From Chitinophagales bacterium (GTDB lineage: Bacteria > Bacteroidota > Bacteroidia > Chitinophagales > Chitinophagaceae), in NCBI GenBank assembly GCA_020636505.1, contig JACJXR010000001.1, positions 124,001 to 188,000 on the forward strand: a stretch of DNA of 64,000 nucleotides, in the 5' to 3' direction. The notes beneath the pieces are model-generated. The model saw nothing but the letters and a program-made list of their open reading frames with translations. It was not told the origin of the DNA and searched no databases. Shown here piece by piece: positions 8,261-17,280 of this stretch. Made by a program: the position numbers and the translations under genes. Position 1 is the first letter of the stretch; every line of letters begins with the position of its first letter.

Positions 8261-9652
8261 TGTGTACATCATGATCTTCACATCCAACACAAGCGAACAG
8301 TTCTCAATGTAGAGCAGGTCGTATTTCATGCGCTCTATCATCTCGTCCACATTTTCCGCATAGCCGAACTGTACCATACCCCAAGATGTCAATCCCGGTT
8401 TTACTTTGTGCAGGTACTTATAGTGCGGATGGCGTTCGATTATCTTATTAATGAAGAACGAACGCTCAGGACGTGGTCCCACCAGAGACATTTCGCCTTT
8501 GAGTATGTTCATGAACTGTGGCAATTCATCTATGCGCCATTTACGCATGAACCTGCCCCATGATGTGATACGCGGGTCTTCAACCGATGATAATGCAGGA
8601 CCATACTGCTCCGCATCAATATACATGGAACGGAACTTATAGATATAAAACGGTTCGCCAAACAACCCGATGCGTTGCTGTTTGTATATGATAGGACCGG
8701 GAGATGACAGCCTCACTCTTATAGCCGAAAAGAGATATACCGGTGATAATATGATAAGCGCAATGATGGCTGCGAATATATCGATGGCTCTTTTGCACAC
8801 GCGCTGCCAATCAGGCATCAGGTCAGGGTAAACATGTATCAACACCGCATCGTATACGTTGCTGGTTTTTACAGAACCGGATATGATGTCATAAAGATCC
8901 GGCTGTATCTTAACAACCACAGGGCGATAACTGAGCCTTGTCAAAATACTCTCCAGCAAGTGGTGCTCTGAAGAGTCAACCGCCACTATCACTTCTTCTA
9001 TTTCGTTTTCATCAATTATCTCCTCAAGATCGGAAAGGTGGCCGAGCTCAGTCAAGTAGTTGCTCATACCATTGCCATTCTCCTTATTGGAATAGATAAA
9101 CCCTTTGAAAATGTTACCCAATGCCTTCGGGCTGCCCGTAACTTTTTTGTAGATGTTTATCGCTTGCTCGTTACCACCTATGATGAGTGTATTGAACCCT
9201 ACCTTGCCTTCTATCAGGTTGTTCTTCACCATGTTCAGCAACACCAATCTCATAAACAAAGTGGATGCTGTATGTATAAACAAATAGCGACCGGTTATCT
9301 TGATGAAGTAAGAGTAATCCGCAGCATCGTTTGCAAATATCAACAACGATACAAGTATGCTACCTAATATGCAGGAAATGAGTGTACGGTTTATTTCGTC
9401 GAGGCGAGACTTGCGATACAAGTCGAAGTAAGTACCGGACAACATGTACAACACCAGCCAACCACCCGGTATGATGACTATGCTCATCAAATAGTCCCTC
9501 AAGCCGAATATCTTCCAACCACCCCAAAAGTCAAGATCACCTAACAAGTAATGTCTATAACCCCAAAACAACAACCACGCCACCACTGCTGCGATATAAT
9601 CGAACAGTGCCAATTGCCTGATGGCATTTCGTTTTTGTCGGGGCGACGGCAT
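8228..9652 (-). CDS. Polyprenyl-phosphate sugar-1-phosphate transferase (exopolysaccharide priming)
   Basis: Transfers a sugar-1-phosphate from a nucleotide sugar to undecaprenyl phosphate, the first step of a lipid-linked glycan. The 474 residues follow the long WcaJ/WbaP plan: four membrane segments within 1-115, a cytoplasmic nucleotide-fold domain (about 150-260), then a fifth hydrophobic segment and the catalytic bacterial sugar transferase domain from about 275, with KFRSMYIDAEQYGP, the DELPQFMNILKGEMSLVGPRPE motif and PGLTSWGMVQFGYAENVDEMIERMKYD. The 3' end overlaps folC by 33 bases. It lies eight bases downstream of a lipoprotein gene. A second, short priming enzyme is encoded at 39088, so the cell likely builds at least two glycans. 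Sugar specificity cannot be read from the sequence. Confidence 0.93.
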   Translation of the reverse strand: MPSPRQKRNAIRQLALFDYIAAVVAWLLFWGYRHYLLGDLDFWGGWKIFGLRDYLMSIVIIPGGWLVLYMLSGTYFDLYRKSRLDEINRTLISCILGSILVSLLIFANDAADYSYFIKITGRYLFIHTASTLFMRLVLLNMVKNNLIEGKVGFNTLIIGGNEQAINIYKKVTGSPKALGNIFKGFIYSNKENGNGMSNYLTELGHLSDLEEIIDENEIEEVIVAVDSSEHHLLESILTRLSYRPVVVKIQPDLYDIISGSVKTSNVYDAVLIHVYPDLMPDWQRVCKRAIDIFAAIIALIILSPVYLFSAIRVRLSSPGPIIYKQQRIGLFGEPFYIYKFRSMYIDAEQYGPALSSVEDPRITSWGRFMRKWRIDELPQFMNILKGEMSLVGPRPERSFFINKIIERHPHYKYLHKVKPGLTSWGMVQFGYAENVDEMIERMKYDLLYIENCSLVLDVKIMMYTLNVLFQGRGK

Positions 9653-9660
9653 TTGTTTTC

Positions 9661-10527
9661 TTAGTACGAAACGACTTTTACATTATCCAATAATACATAA
9701 CCGGAGGTCATACCATCCGTCAACTCGGATTTGATCATTACCCTGTAATTCTTACCCGGGTTTTGAGAAGTATATGAACCAAGCTCAATATATATTTTCT
9801 TCCAAGTGTCGCTTGGCTTTATACCGAATATGTAATCGTACGCATCTACGTTGCTGTTGAGTGTATTATACAAACCCACCTGAAAAGGAGCCGTGCATTT
9901 GTAATTGACTTCCAAATATGATTCTCCTTTGGCGATTTGAAACTCGGCTTTACTTATGTTCTCACATTGCGGGTTATTCGCATCCAGGTATATCACTCCT
10001 GATGCACCGCCTTCAAAGACATTGCCCGGAGCAATGGTCCTGATTACGGAGGTATCACCTATCACCCCACTGGTAAATTCTTGAAATGTATTACCAACTT
10101 CAAAATCTTCCTTGAACGGGAATTTAGCACTGCTGATATAACTCGTCGTAGGCGTATACTCACGTATCATACCCGGATTGGTAAAGAATGCTGTCGTATC
10201 AAAACGGAAGAAAGGATATTGCGGTTGCAAGTCTTGTAATCCGTTGAGTGTAATACCGGGTGTTACGGAAAGAACTCCCTTATCACCTTCGGTAATGACC
10301 GGAACGGTACATGGAAGATCGAAAATACCGACGGGATTGTTGTTGTAATAGATCCAAACACTTGTGATGCCTTGCGCCCCCGAACCTTCTTTGATGGGAT
10401 CTATGGTTTGAAAATCAAATGAGTCTATCTTCACATAAGTCGGCACCTGCTCTTGAGGGTCTATTATCTTACATCCAAATACCGATAAAACTATCGGTAT
10501 CAATATCAACAAAACTTTATATCTCAT
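9661..10527 (-). CDS. Lipoprotein of unknown function
   Basis: A 288-residue exported lipoprotein: the N-terminus MRYKVLLILIPIVLSVFGCK has a hydrophobic signal and a Cys at position 19 for lipid attachment. I do not recognise a catalytic motif. The second half (FEVGNTFQEF, SYLEVNYKCTAPFQVGLYNT, TWKKIYIELGSY, DGMTSGYVLLDNVKVVSY) looks like a beta-sandwich of the carbohydrate-binding type, ending in the strand pattern common in such domains; this is inference. It is placed between the oxidoreductase at 10587 and the sugar transferase at 8228 on the same strand, which suggests a surface-glycan setting, but no experimentally known partner is evident. Confidence 0.8.
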   Translation of the reverse strand: MRYKVLLILIPIVLSVFGCKIIDPQEQVPTYVKIDSFDFQTIDPIKEGSGAQGITSVWIYYNNNPVGIFDLPCTVPVITEGDKGVLSVTPGITLNGLQDLQPQYPFFRFDTTAFFTNPGMIREYTPTTSYISSAKFPFKEDFEVGNTFQEFTSGVIGDTSVIRTIAPGNVFEGGASGVIYLDANNPQCENISKAEFQIAKGESYLEVNYKCTAPFQVGLYNTLNSNVDAYDYIFGIKPSDTWKKIYIELGSYTSQNPGKNYRVMIKSELTDGMTSGYVLLDNVKVVSY

Positions 10528-10553
10528 TCAGACAATAAATATATAGACAATAC

Positions 10554-10588
10554 GTTCAAAACGTTTTTTGAAGCACAAATATTGTGCT
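10554..10588 (-). terminator. Two short hairpins after the oxidoreductase gene
   Basis: AGCACAA/TTGTGCT (10572-10588, overlapping the oxidoreductase stop codon) and TTCAAAA/TTTTGAA (10554-10571 region) form two successive seven-base stems in the gap before the lipoprotein gene. There is no long T-run, so termination would be partial at best. Confidence 0.3.
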
Positions 10589-11573
10589 AAACTTTATGTA
10601 ATTCGTTGTGTAGGCTCATTTTCCTGAGTATTTGGTGAGCCACATCCATAGCCTGATAACCGTCGTAAACAGTCACTCTCACAGGCGTGTCGTTGGCAAT
10701 GGCATCCGCAAACTCTTGCAGCTCCATCCTTATGGCATTACCTTCTTTTATCTCAGGCATATTCACCGATATGGTTTTTTGTGACCCGTCGGGTATTTGT
10801 ATGGGCAGGTCCATCATACCGCCTTTGTAGCCCTCTTCTTTCATTTGGATGACCTCGGTCTTTTTCTCAAGGAAATCTATTCCGATATAAGCATCGCGTT
10901 GGAACAAACGCATTTTGCGCATATTCTTCAATGAAATACGGCTTGAAGTAAGATTGGCTACACATCCGTTGTCGAACTCGATACGAGCGTTGGCAATGTC
11001 AGCAGATTCACTGACAACAGAAACTCCGCTTGCCGATATTCTCCTTACAGGTGATTTCACCAAATGCATCACGATGTCTATATCGTGTATCATCAGGTCA
11101 AGTATTACTGAAACGTCCGTGCCTCTCGGGTTGAATTGCGCCAACCTATGAGCCTCTATGAACATGGGTTGCAGCTCCTGCTCTTCCAATGCCAGATATG
11201 CCGGATTGTAACGCTCTACATGCCCCACTTGACACTTCACGTTGGCTTCTTTAACCAACTGCACCAACTCTTGAGCTTCTTCAAGGGATTGCGCCAAAGG
11301 TTTTTCTATGAAGATATGCTTCCCCGCAAGCAGACACTTTTTGGCTATCTCATAATGGGTGATGGTTGTGGACACAATGTCCAACGCATCGGTGGCCACT
11401 ATCAAGTCGCCGATATTGCTGAAGCCTTTGATGCCGAACTCTTTTTCGGCAGCTATAGACCTGTCAATATCAGGATCGTAGAAGCCAACGAGCTCTGCTC
11501 CTTGCACTTCTTTCCACTGTCTTATATGAATTTTTCCCAGGTGACCGGCACCGAAAACACCTACCTTAAGCAT
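10587..11573 (-). CDS. Gfo/Idh/MocA family NAD(P)-dependent oxidoreductase
   Basis: A 328-residue dehydrogenase with an N-terminal Rossmann fold (KVGVFGAGHLGKIH at 3-16) and the family signature EKPLA (about 93-97), followed by the two-domain C-terminal part. The stretch QVGHVERYNPAYLAL and the DLMIHDIDIV helix, where the His is the usual catalytic base position, resemble the subgroup that oxidises UDP-N-acetylglucosamine at C3 (GnnA-like); that substrate is a guess from family resemblance and no GnnB-like aminotransferase is adjacent. It lies 49 bases downstream of radC on the same strand and upstream of a lipoprotein and a sugar transferase, which fits a nucleotide-sugar role. Confidence 0.85.
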   Translation of the reverse strand: MLKVGVFGAGHLGKIHIRQWKEVQGAELVGFYDPDIDRSIAAEKEFGIKGFSNIGDLIVATDALDIVSTTITHYEIAKKCLLAGKHIFIEKPLAQSLEEAQELVQLVKEANVKCQVGHVERYNPAYLALEEQELQPMFIEAHRLAQFNPRGTDVSVILDLMIHDIDIVMHLVKSPVRRISASGVSVVSESADIANARIEFDNGCVANLTSSRISLKNMRKMRLFQRDAYIGIDFLEKKTEVIQMKEEGYKGGMMDLPIQIPDGSQKTISVNMPEIKEGNAIRMELQEFADAIANDTPVRVTVYDGYQAMDVAHQILRKMSLHNELHKV

Positions 11574-11622
11574 ATATGCTACACATTGGCTTTATGCGAC
11601 GCAAGATAGCAAATAACAGGCA

Positions 11623-12309
11623 CTATATCAGCCCCTCATCAGCCATACTACAGTAGTTGTTATCCCCAATTATCAAATGGTCCAACAACTTGATGTCCAT
11701 GAAAGTAGCAGCTTCTTTCAACTTTTCGGTCATGGCAATGTCCTCCTTGCTCGGCTGTAGATTACCAGAAGGGTGATTGTGCGCCACAATTATTCTTGAG
11801 GCATTGTTCAACAGTGCATTTTTGAGGATGATGCGCAGGTCGGCAACTGTACTGCTCAACCCACCCTTACCGATGTTTTCCGTACGTATCACACTGCCGG
11901 CAGGACTCAGATACATTACATAAAACACTTCGTGGTTCAAGTCGCGCATCAAGGGTATCAGTATATCGGCCGCATCTTTACTGGATTTCACCATAGGTCT
12001 GGTTCTACCCGCAGATACTTGCCTTCTTCTGCCCAGCTCCAATGCAGCTGCTATGGTAATGGCTCGCGCCTCACCTATACCCTTGGTTTGTTGCAGTTCT
12101 TTTACACCCAATCTGCCCAAATCGTGTAAGTGATTGTTCGCTTGTTTAAGGATATCTCTGGCAAGATCGAGTGCAGAACGCTCTTTTGTTCCGCTGGATA
12201 TGAGAATGGCCAACAACTCTGCATCGGTCAAGGCTTCGGAACCCTTATGAAGCAGTTTCTCTCGAGGACGTTCATCCTCCGCCCAATTCTTAATGCTATT
12301 GGTGTTCAA
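11623..12309 (-). CDS. radC: RadC family protein (JAB/MPN domain)
   Basis: The 228-residue protein has an N-terminal helix-hairpin-helix region (about 60-95, LQQTKGIGEARAITIAAALELGRR) and a C-terminal JAB metalloprotease-like domain with the zinc motif HNHPSG followed by PSKED (H177, H179, D190). Historically called a DNA repair protein, its biochemical role is not settled. The conserved start SIKNWAEDERPREKLL is present in full, but there is no ATG: the only start codon in frame after the upstream stop is TTG at 12309. It is divergent from bshC. Confidence 0.93.
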   Translation of the reverse strand: MNTNSIKNWAEDERPREKLLHKGSEALTDAELLAILISSGTKERSALDLARDILKQANNHLHDLGRLGVKELQQTKGIGEARAITIAAALELGRRRQVSAGRTRPMVKSSKDAADILIPLMRDLNHEVFYVMYLSPAGSVIRTENIGKGGLSSTVADLRIILKNALLNNASRIIVAHNHPSGNLQPSKEDIAMTEKLKEAATFMDIKLLDHLIIGDNNYCSMADEGLI

Positions 12310-12390
12310 TACTCGAAGATTGTACCTGAAAGCTAAAAAGAATATTCTTAAACAAACGTGAATAGTTATAGCGATATAGACACAACTTGC

Positions 12391-14031
12391 ATGATGTCTA
12401 TTAACTTCGTTCTAAAATCATACCATTCAGTGGATTGTAAACACCGGTACATACCATACGGCAGCACAGGTTCTTTCACCACAATTGTGGAAGATTATCT
12501 GCAAGGGAAAGACTCACTGTCCGGTTTTTATAAATACTCCCCCGATGCAGCAGGTGTAAAACGAGCGATTGCAGATCGTGCACAATTCCCCGTCAATCGC
12601 AAAGTATTGGTTGACACTCTGCAAAAGCAGTACCGAAGTATTGAAACAGACAAAGCAGTAACGGATAATATTGCAAGCCTCGCCAACGACAACACATTCA
12701 CTGTGTGTACGGCACACCAACCGAACCTTCTTACAGGATACTTATACTTTATCTACAAGATAGTACATGCGATAAAGCTTGCAGACGAGTTGAATGAGCA
12801 ACATCCCGACAAACACTTTGTACCTGTATACTATATGGGTAGTGAGGACAACGACCTTGAAGAGTTGGGTACATTCAGATACAGTGGCAAAAAATACACT
12901 TGGGATGCGGCAGGCCAAAAAGGTGCATTCGGAAGAATGGACACCAAAACGCTTAAGTCTATTTTGGATGAACTGTTTCGTGTATTGGGTCCTCCAAACA
13001 ATGAAACCGAACAACTGAAAGAGGTACTGACCACAGCATATCTGAAGCATAACAACATCAGTGACGCCACTCAATATTTGGCAGATAAATTGTTTGGCAG
13101 ATATGGACTGGTTGTATTGAATCCCGACGAAGCAGCATTCAAAAACGAAATACTCAACATACTCGAAGACGATTTGCTGACACAGACGCCGGGCAAACTC
13201 GTAGCCAATCAAGCAGCTAAGCTCAGTGAGTACAAAACACAAGCATACCCAAGAGACATCAATCTGTTTTATCTGCAAGACCAATTGAGGGAAAGAATAG
13301 AAAAAGACGATGATGTATGGAAGGTGCTGAATACCGACATCGTTTGGAGTAAGGAAGAACTCTTAAATGAGTTGAAACAACACCCCGAACGGTTCAGCCC
13401 CAATGTGATATTGAGAGGCATTTTTCAAGAAACAATTTTACCCAATATAGCATTCATAGGCGGAGGAGCAGAAGTAGCATACTGGTTGCAACTGAAGAAC
13501 ATATTTGAGCATTACAACGTGTTCTATCCTGCTGTACTGTTGCGCCAATCTATATTGTGGGAAGAACCCGGTGCTAAGGAACTTCAAGAAAAACTCGGAC
13601 TTACCGATGAGGAACTCTTCTTGCCTATCGACAAACTGATAACCGACCACATCACTAGTACCACAACCGCGACATTGAGCACAGAAGATGAAGCAGAGCG
13701 CATTGAGCAAGTATTGACAGAACTGAAGCAAAAAGCCACATCACTGGACAAAACACTGGAAGCGTCTGCAGAGGCTGCACTTGCCAAAATGAAGTACCAA
13801 CTGGTGGTGCTTGAAAAGAAGATGCTCCGTGCCGAAAAGAGAAACCGAGCTACGGAAACCGAACGTTTCCACAAATTGAAGAACATGCTATTCCCCAACG
13901 GGAACCTGCAAGAACGTTATGAGAACTTCATGGAATACTATACGCTATATGGCAGTGAGTTCATCGATTGTTTGTACGCATGCACCGATCCGTTGAAAAA
14001 CAAATTTTTAATAATATCCCCAAACAACTGA
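12391..14031 (+). CDS. bshC: Bacillithiol biosynthesis cysteine-adding enzyme BshC
   Basis: BshC is the putative ligase that adds L-cysteine to GlcN-malate in the last step of bacillithiol synthesis. Family blocks seen are CTAHQPNLLTGYLYFIYKIVHAIKLA (the TGQQPGLFGGPLYT-like block), PVYYMGSEDNDLEELG (the GEDHDWDE-like block) and a long C-terminal coiled coil (roughly 430-520). Length is 546 residues from the ATG at 12391 or 557 from a GTG at 12358; I chose the ATG, and a second ATG follows directly, so the start is uncertain by a few codons. BshA and BshB are not in the window. It is followed by an outer-membrane barrel gene 47 bases downstream. Confidence 0.92.
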   Translation: MMSINFVLKSYHSVDCKHRYIPYGSTGSFTTIVEDYLQGKDSLSGFYKYSPDAAGVKRAIADRAQFPVNRKVLVDTLQKQYRSIETDKAVTDNIASLANDNTFTVCTAHQPNLLTGYLYFIYKIVHAIKLADELNEQHPDKHFVPVYYMGSEDNDLEELGTFRYSGKKYTWDAAGQKGAFGRMDTKTLKSILDELFRVLGPPNNETEQLKEVLTTAYLKHNNISDATQYLADKLFGRYGLVVLNPDEAAFKNEILNILEDDLLTQTPGKLVANQAAKLSEYKTQAYPRDINLFYLQDQLRERIEKDDDVWKVLNTDIVWSKEELLNELKQHPERFSPNVILRGIFQETILPNIAFIGGGAEVAYWLQLKNIFEHYNVFYPAVLLRQSILWEEPGAKELQEKLGLTDEELFLPIDKLITDHITSTTTATLSTEDEAERIEQVLTELKQKATSLDKTLEASAEAALAKMKYQLVVLEKKMLRAEKRNRATETERFHKLKNMLFPNGNLQERYENFMEYYTLYGSEFIDCLYACTDPLKNKFLIISPNN

Positions 14032-14078
14032 TTATGAAGGTTGTTTGGTAATTTTACATAGATATCAAACGATAGAGT

Positions 14079-14714
14079 ATGAAAAAGATAAGAGTACTTG
14101 CATTGGCGGTTTGCCTACCTGTATTGGCAATGGCACAACCCGGTCCACTTGACGTTAAACTCGGCCTTAAAGCCGGCGTAAACTTCTCAAAGCTTAACGG
14201 CTCCACCTGGGAAGGCGGTTACAAAGCAGGTTTGCACGGTGGTGCTTTTTTGAGTGCCAACGTCAAAAAGTTGGGTGGTCAAATCGAAGCTTACTACAGC
14301 CAATCTTCGTACACTGCAAGCGGTTCGGAATTGCATAAAGCTGCATTGAACTCCGGCAAGGTGTTGTTGAAAAATGTTGCAGACTCTGCCAAAAACGGTT
14401 CCATAGCGGTCAATTACATAAACGTGCCGTTGCTATTGAACTTAAATATTTTCGGTAATGCCACAATTCAGTTAGGTCCGCAGTACACAGGGGTACTATC
14501 TGTGAAGGATAAGGACAATTTGTTGGCGGATGCAGGCAGCTTCTTGAGCACAAGCGATGTATCGGGCGTTGTGGGTATTTGGCTGAATTTGCCTAAGAAG
14601 TTGAATGCGGGTGTACGTTATACTTTCGGACTGTCGGATATGAACTTCTCATCTGTGGGTGAAACTTGGAAAAACAGGAACATACAAGTACATATCGGCT
14701 TTTCATTCCTATAA
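14079..14714 (+). CDS. Outer-membrane beta-barrel protein (PorT-like fold)
   Basis: A 211-residue protein with a Sec signal peptide (MKKIRVLALAVCLPVLAMA, cleaved before QPG) and alternating hydrophobic strands of a small porin-type barrel: VKLGLKAGVNFSKL near the mature N-terminus, KLGGQIEAYYSQSSYT, YINVPLLLNLNIF, ATIQLGPQYTGVL and a terminal IQVHIGFSFL ending in an aromatic-rich strand. This is the outer-membrane beta-barrel/PorT-like family common in Bacteroidota. The specific function is not known. A strong bidirectional hairpin follows the stop codon. Confidence 0.88.
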   Translation: MKKIRVLALAVCLPVLAMAQPGPLDVKLGLKAGVNFSKLNGSTWEGGYKAGLHGGAFLSANVKKLGGQIEAYYSQSSYTASGSELHKAALNSGKVLLKNVADSAKNGSIAVNYINVPLLLNLNIFGNATIQLGPQYTGVLSVKDKDNLLADAGSFLSTSDVSGVVGIWLNLPKKLNAGVRYTFGLSDMNFSSVGETWKNRNIQVHIGFSFL

Positions 14715-14734
14715 CACGGAATATAAAACGAACT

Positions 14735-14763
14735 AAAAGAGGGATACAATGTACCCCTCTTTT
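14735..14763. terminator. Bidirectional intrinsic terminator
   Basis: Inverted repeat AAAAGAGGG (14735-14743) and CCCTCTTTT (14755-14763) with a further short pairing inside, A-run and T-run on the two flanks. It separates the barrel gene from the convergent small lipoprotein gene. Confidence 0.8.
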
Positions 14764-14844
14764 ATAATTATGTACAACGAAGCCACCTATATATTCTCAT
14801 ACATATAAAGGGGGTAATCCGTAAAGTTCGTCAAACGGTTAATA

Positions 14845-14985
14845 CTATGGCATTGAAGTGCCCGCTTCAAGCTTGTTCGGGCAGCCGTATTTGCTTGTGG
14901 AAGTACATGAAGCGCTCATCATTACCGCCAAAGCCAGTATTAACATCATCGGAGCTACTCTTCTTAATATTGTAGATTTTTGCAT
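14845..14985 (-). CDS. Small lipoprotein, 46 residues
   Basis: Frame from the ATG at 14985 to a TAG at 14845. The translation begins MQKSTILRRVAPMMLILALA and continues with VMMSASC, giving a signal segment and a lipobox Cys, then a mature peptide of about 20 residues that starts CTSTSKYGCPNKLEAG and ends TSMP. Short lipoproteins of this kind with a YGCP motif are frequent in Bacteroidota genomes but are often missed because of length. Nothing in the sequence shows a function. The gene is convergent to the barrel gene and divergent from mpl, with the mpl promoter about 40 bases upstream of its start. Confidence 0.72.
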   Translation of the reverse strand: MQKSTILRRVAPMMLILALAVMMSASCTSTSKYGCPNKLEAGTSMP

Positions 14986-15023
14986 GTTCTTTTTAGTTAA
15001 TTAGAAAACTTAAAAACGACAAG

Positions 15024-15031
15024 TACATTTG
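15024..15031 (+). promoter_or_regulatory. -7 promoter box (TACATTTG) for mpl
   Basis: Perfect TAnnTTTG, 20 bases before the ATG at 15052; a TTAG 19 bases upstream is a weak -33 candidate. The predicted leader is about 15 bases. Confidence 0.5.
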
Positions 15032-15051
15032 TACGAAGATAATAAAATTTC

Positions 15052-16416
15052 ATGAAGCACATACATTTTATCGCCATCGGTGGAGCAGTGATGCACCAGC
15101 TTGCTTTGGCACTGCACAGACAGGGTAACAAAGTGACCGGAAGCGATGATGAAATAAAGGACCCTGCGCGCTCAAACCTAGCAGCGGCAGGCATTTTGCC
15201 CGAACAAGAAGGTTGGCATCCGGAGCATATTACAGAGGATATAGACGCGATAGTTTTGGGCATGCATGCCAAGGCCGACAACCCCGAACTGCTTGCAGCC
15301 CAAAATATTAACATACCTATATACTCGTTTCCTGAATATGTGTACAAGGTGTCTGAAGACAAACATCGTGTGGTGATCGCAGGTAGTCATGGTAAAACCA
15401 CCATCACCTCCATGATCATGCATATTCTGCGCGAACAAGGGTTGGGATTCGACTATCTGGTGGGTGCAAAAGTGGAAGGGTTTGACCAATCAGTACAACT
15501 TACTGATGCTCCGATAATTATATTGGAAGGTGATGAGTATCCCGCTTCTGTAATCGAGAAAAAGCCCAAGGTTTTCTTTTATAAGCCTGACTTGACGGTA
15601 TTGAGCGGAATTGCTTGGGACCACATCAACGTATTCCCCACATATGAGATATACCTCAACCAGTTTGAGCAATATCTATCAGGTATAAAAGACAGTGTGA
15701 CACTGATATACAACAATGAGGACGAGGCTGTACAGCAAGTAGTCAAATCCTCTGCAAAGCATTTAAAAACAATGCCTTACGTTACTCCTGAATATCATTA
15801 CGAGGACGGTACGGCCATTATAAAAACCAAATACGGTCCTGCAGAAGTATCTGTTTTCGGTAGGCACAACCTGCTGAATATGCAAGCAGCCATAAAAGTG
15901 TGTATGGAACTGGGTATTGACGAAGCGGACTGTTACGATGCAATAGGCGGATTTACCGGTGCCGCACGCAGATTGGAGAAAATAATAGATACCGATAATC
16001 TGGTGGCTTTTCGCGATTTCGCGCATGCGCCATCCAAACTTCAAGCAACACTCAAAGCCACCCGCGAAGCATATCCGAATCACAAACTGATTGCTTGTTT
16101 TGAATTGCACACATACAGCAGCCTGAGCGAACAATTCTTGTCTCACTACGCAGGCAGTATGGATGGGGCAGACGAAGCCCTTGTGTATTTCAGCCATCAT
16201 GCCATTGAGTTGAAAGGTTTACCGCCCATAAGCAAAGAAGAGGTGGAGCGACATTTCAACAAACAAGGATTGAAGGCAATAGACAACAGAGCCGAGTTGG
16301 AAGAAAATGTCACAGCCATACTCAACGAAACCGATGAACCTGTATGTCTTTTATTAATGAGTTCCGGTACATTCGATGGAATTGACTGGAAAAATGTAAG
16401 TTCGCAGCTCGGATAG
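15052..16416 (+). CDS. mpl: Mur ligase family, UDP-MurNAc:tripeptide ligase-type (Mpl)
   Basis: Probable peptidoglycan-recycling ligase that reattaches the L-Ala-gamma-D-Glu-meso-DAP tripeptide to UDP-MurNAc. The 454-residue protein has the N-terminal UDP-binding Rossmann-like domain (HFIAIGGAVMHQLALALHRQG), the ATP loop AGSHGKTTITSM (P-loop about 111-117), the central segment LEGDEYPASVIEKKPKVFFYKPD and the C-terminal domain with RRLEKI and DFAHAPSK. The last two resemble Mpl more than MurC. The classical MurC partners are not here, and dapF 4 kb downstream supports a DAP-type wall. It is followed by an exonuclease gene after 17 bases. Confidence 0.88.
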   Translation: MKHIHFIAIGGAVMHQLALALHRQGNKVTGSDDEIKDPARSNLAAAGILPEQEGWHPEHITEDIDAIVLGMHAKADNPELLAAQNINIPIYSFPEYVYKVSEDKHRVVIAGSHGKTTITSMIMHILREQGLGFDYLVGAKVEGFDQSVQLTDAPIIILEGDEYPASVIEKKPKVFFYKPDLTVLSGIAWDHINVFPTYEIYLNQFEQYLSGIKDSVTLIYNNEDEAVQQVVKSSAKHLKTMPYVTPEYHYEDGTAIIKTKYGPAEVSVFGRHNLLNMQAAIKVCMELGIDEADCYDAIGGFTGAARRLEKIIDTDNLVAFRDFAHAPSKLQATLKATREAYPNHKLIACFELHTYSSLSEQFLSHYAGSMDGADEALVYFSHHAIELKGLPPISKEEVERHFNKQGLKAIDNRAELEENVTAILNETDEPVCLLLMSSGTFDGIDWKNVSSQLG

Positions 16417-16433
16417 ATACAAACTAAGAAAGG

Positions 16434-17219
16434 ATGGCACAACTGACTCTGAAAAAACCTATCGTATTTCTCGACCTTGAGACGACAGGTACTGACCCGG
16501 CGAAGGATAGAATAGTGGAACTGGCACTTATTAAAATGAACCCCAACGGTACAAGGGACAGGTACGTAAAACGCATCAACCCGGGAATGCCGATACCTGA
16601 AAGCTCCACAGCCATACACGGTATCAGCGATGAGGATGTGAAAGATGCGCCGATGTTCAAGCAACTGGCGAAGGAGATATACGAATGGATGAAAGGTTGT
16701 GACCTTGGTGGATACAATGCAGTGCGCTTTGATATACCGCTTTTGGCGGAAGAGATGTTGCGTTCAGGTGTTGAAGTGGACTTTACAGAGCGAAACTTTG
16801 TGGATGTTCAGCAGATATTCTTCAAGATGGAAACCCGCACATTGAGCGCGGCATATGAGTTTTACTGCAACAAAACACTGGAGAATGCCCACAGCGCAGA
16901 AGCAGACATACTTGCGACGATAGAAGTGTTAGAAGCGCAGCTTGACAGATATAACAACCTTGAGAACGACATAAAAGCATTACATACATTTACCAACAAC
17001 AACGATTTTGTAGATTATGCACGCCGTATAGTGTTGAAAGACGGTGTTCCTGTCTTCAATTTCGGCAAATACAAAGGCAAAAGCGTAGAGCAGGTTTTCA
17101 CTGAAGAACCGCAGTACTACGACTGGATGATGAATGCAGATTTCCCATTACACACCAAACAGAAGATAACAGAGATATTGACCCGCATGAAGTTGCGGAA
17201 CTCAAGATTGAAATCTTAG
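16434..17219 (+). CDS. 3'-5' exonuclease, DEDDh type with ExoX-like C-terminus
   Basis: A 261-residue nuclease of the DnaQ superfamily. Exonuclease motifs are VFLDLETTGTDP (DxE, about 12-23), YNAVRFDIPLL (motif II, with Asp) and HSAEADILATIEVL (motif III, HxxxxD). The C-terminal part (about 205-261) has VFNFGKYKGKSVEQVF ... YYDWMMNADFPLHTKQ, the small domain also found at the end of exodeoxyribonuclease X-like proteins. It would degrade single-stranded DNA or RNA ends in repair or proofreading; no polymerase subunit is adjacent, so it is a stand-alone enzyme rather than a replicative epsilon subunit. Confidence 0.9.
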   Translation: MAQLTLKKPIVFLDLETTGTDPAKDRIVELALIKMNPNGTRDRYVKRINPGMPIPESSTAIHGISDEDVKDAPMFKQLAKEIYEWMKGCDLGGYNAVRFDIPLLAEEMLRSGVEVDFTERNFVDVQQIFFKMETRTLSAAYEFYCNKTLENAHSAEADILATIEVLEAQLDRYNNLENDIKALHTFTNNNDFVDYARRIVLKDGVPVFNFGKYKGKSVEQVFTEEPQYYDWMMNADFPLHTKQKITEILTRMKLRNSRLKS

Positions 17220-17280
17220 CGATTATTTAAGAAGTGCTAAGGCAGAATTTCTTATTTTCGACCTCTAATTTTTGCCCGTT

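Noticed and set aside
12742..13284. Minus-strand open frame of 180 codons inside bshC
   Set aside because: Overlaps the conserved core of BshC; translation shows no recognisable pattern.
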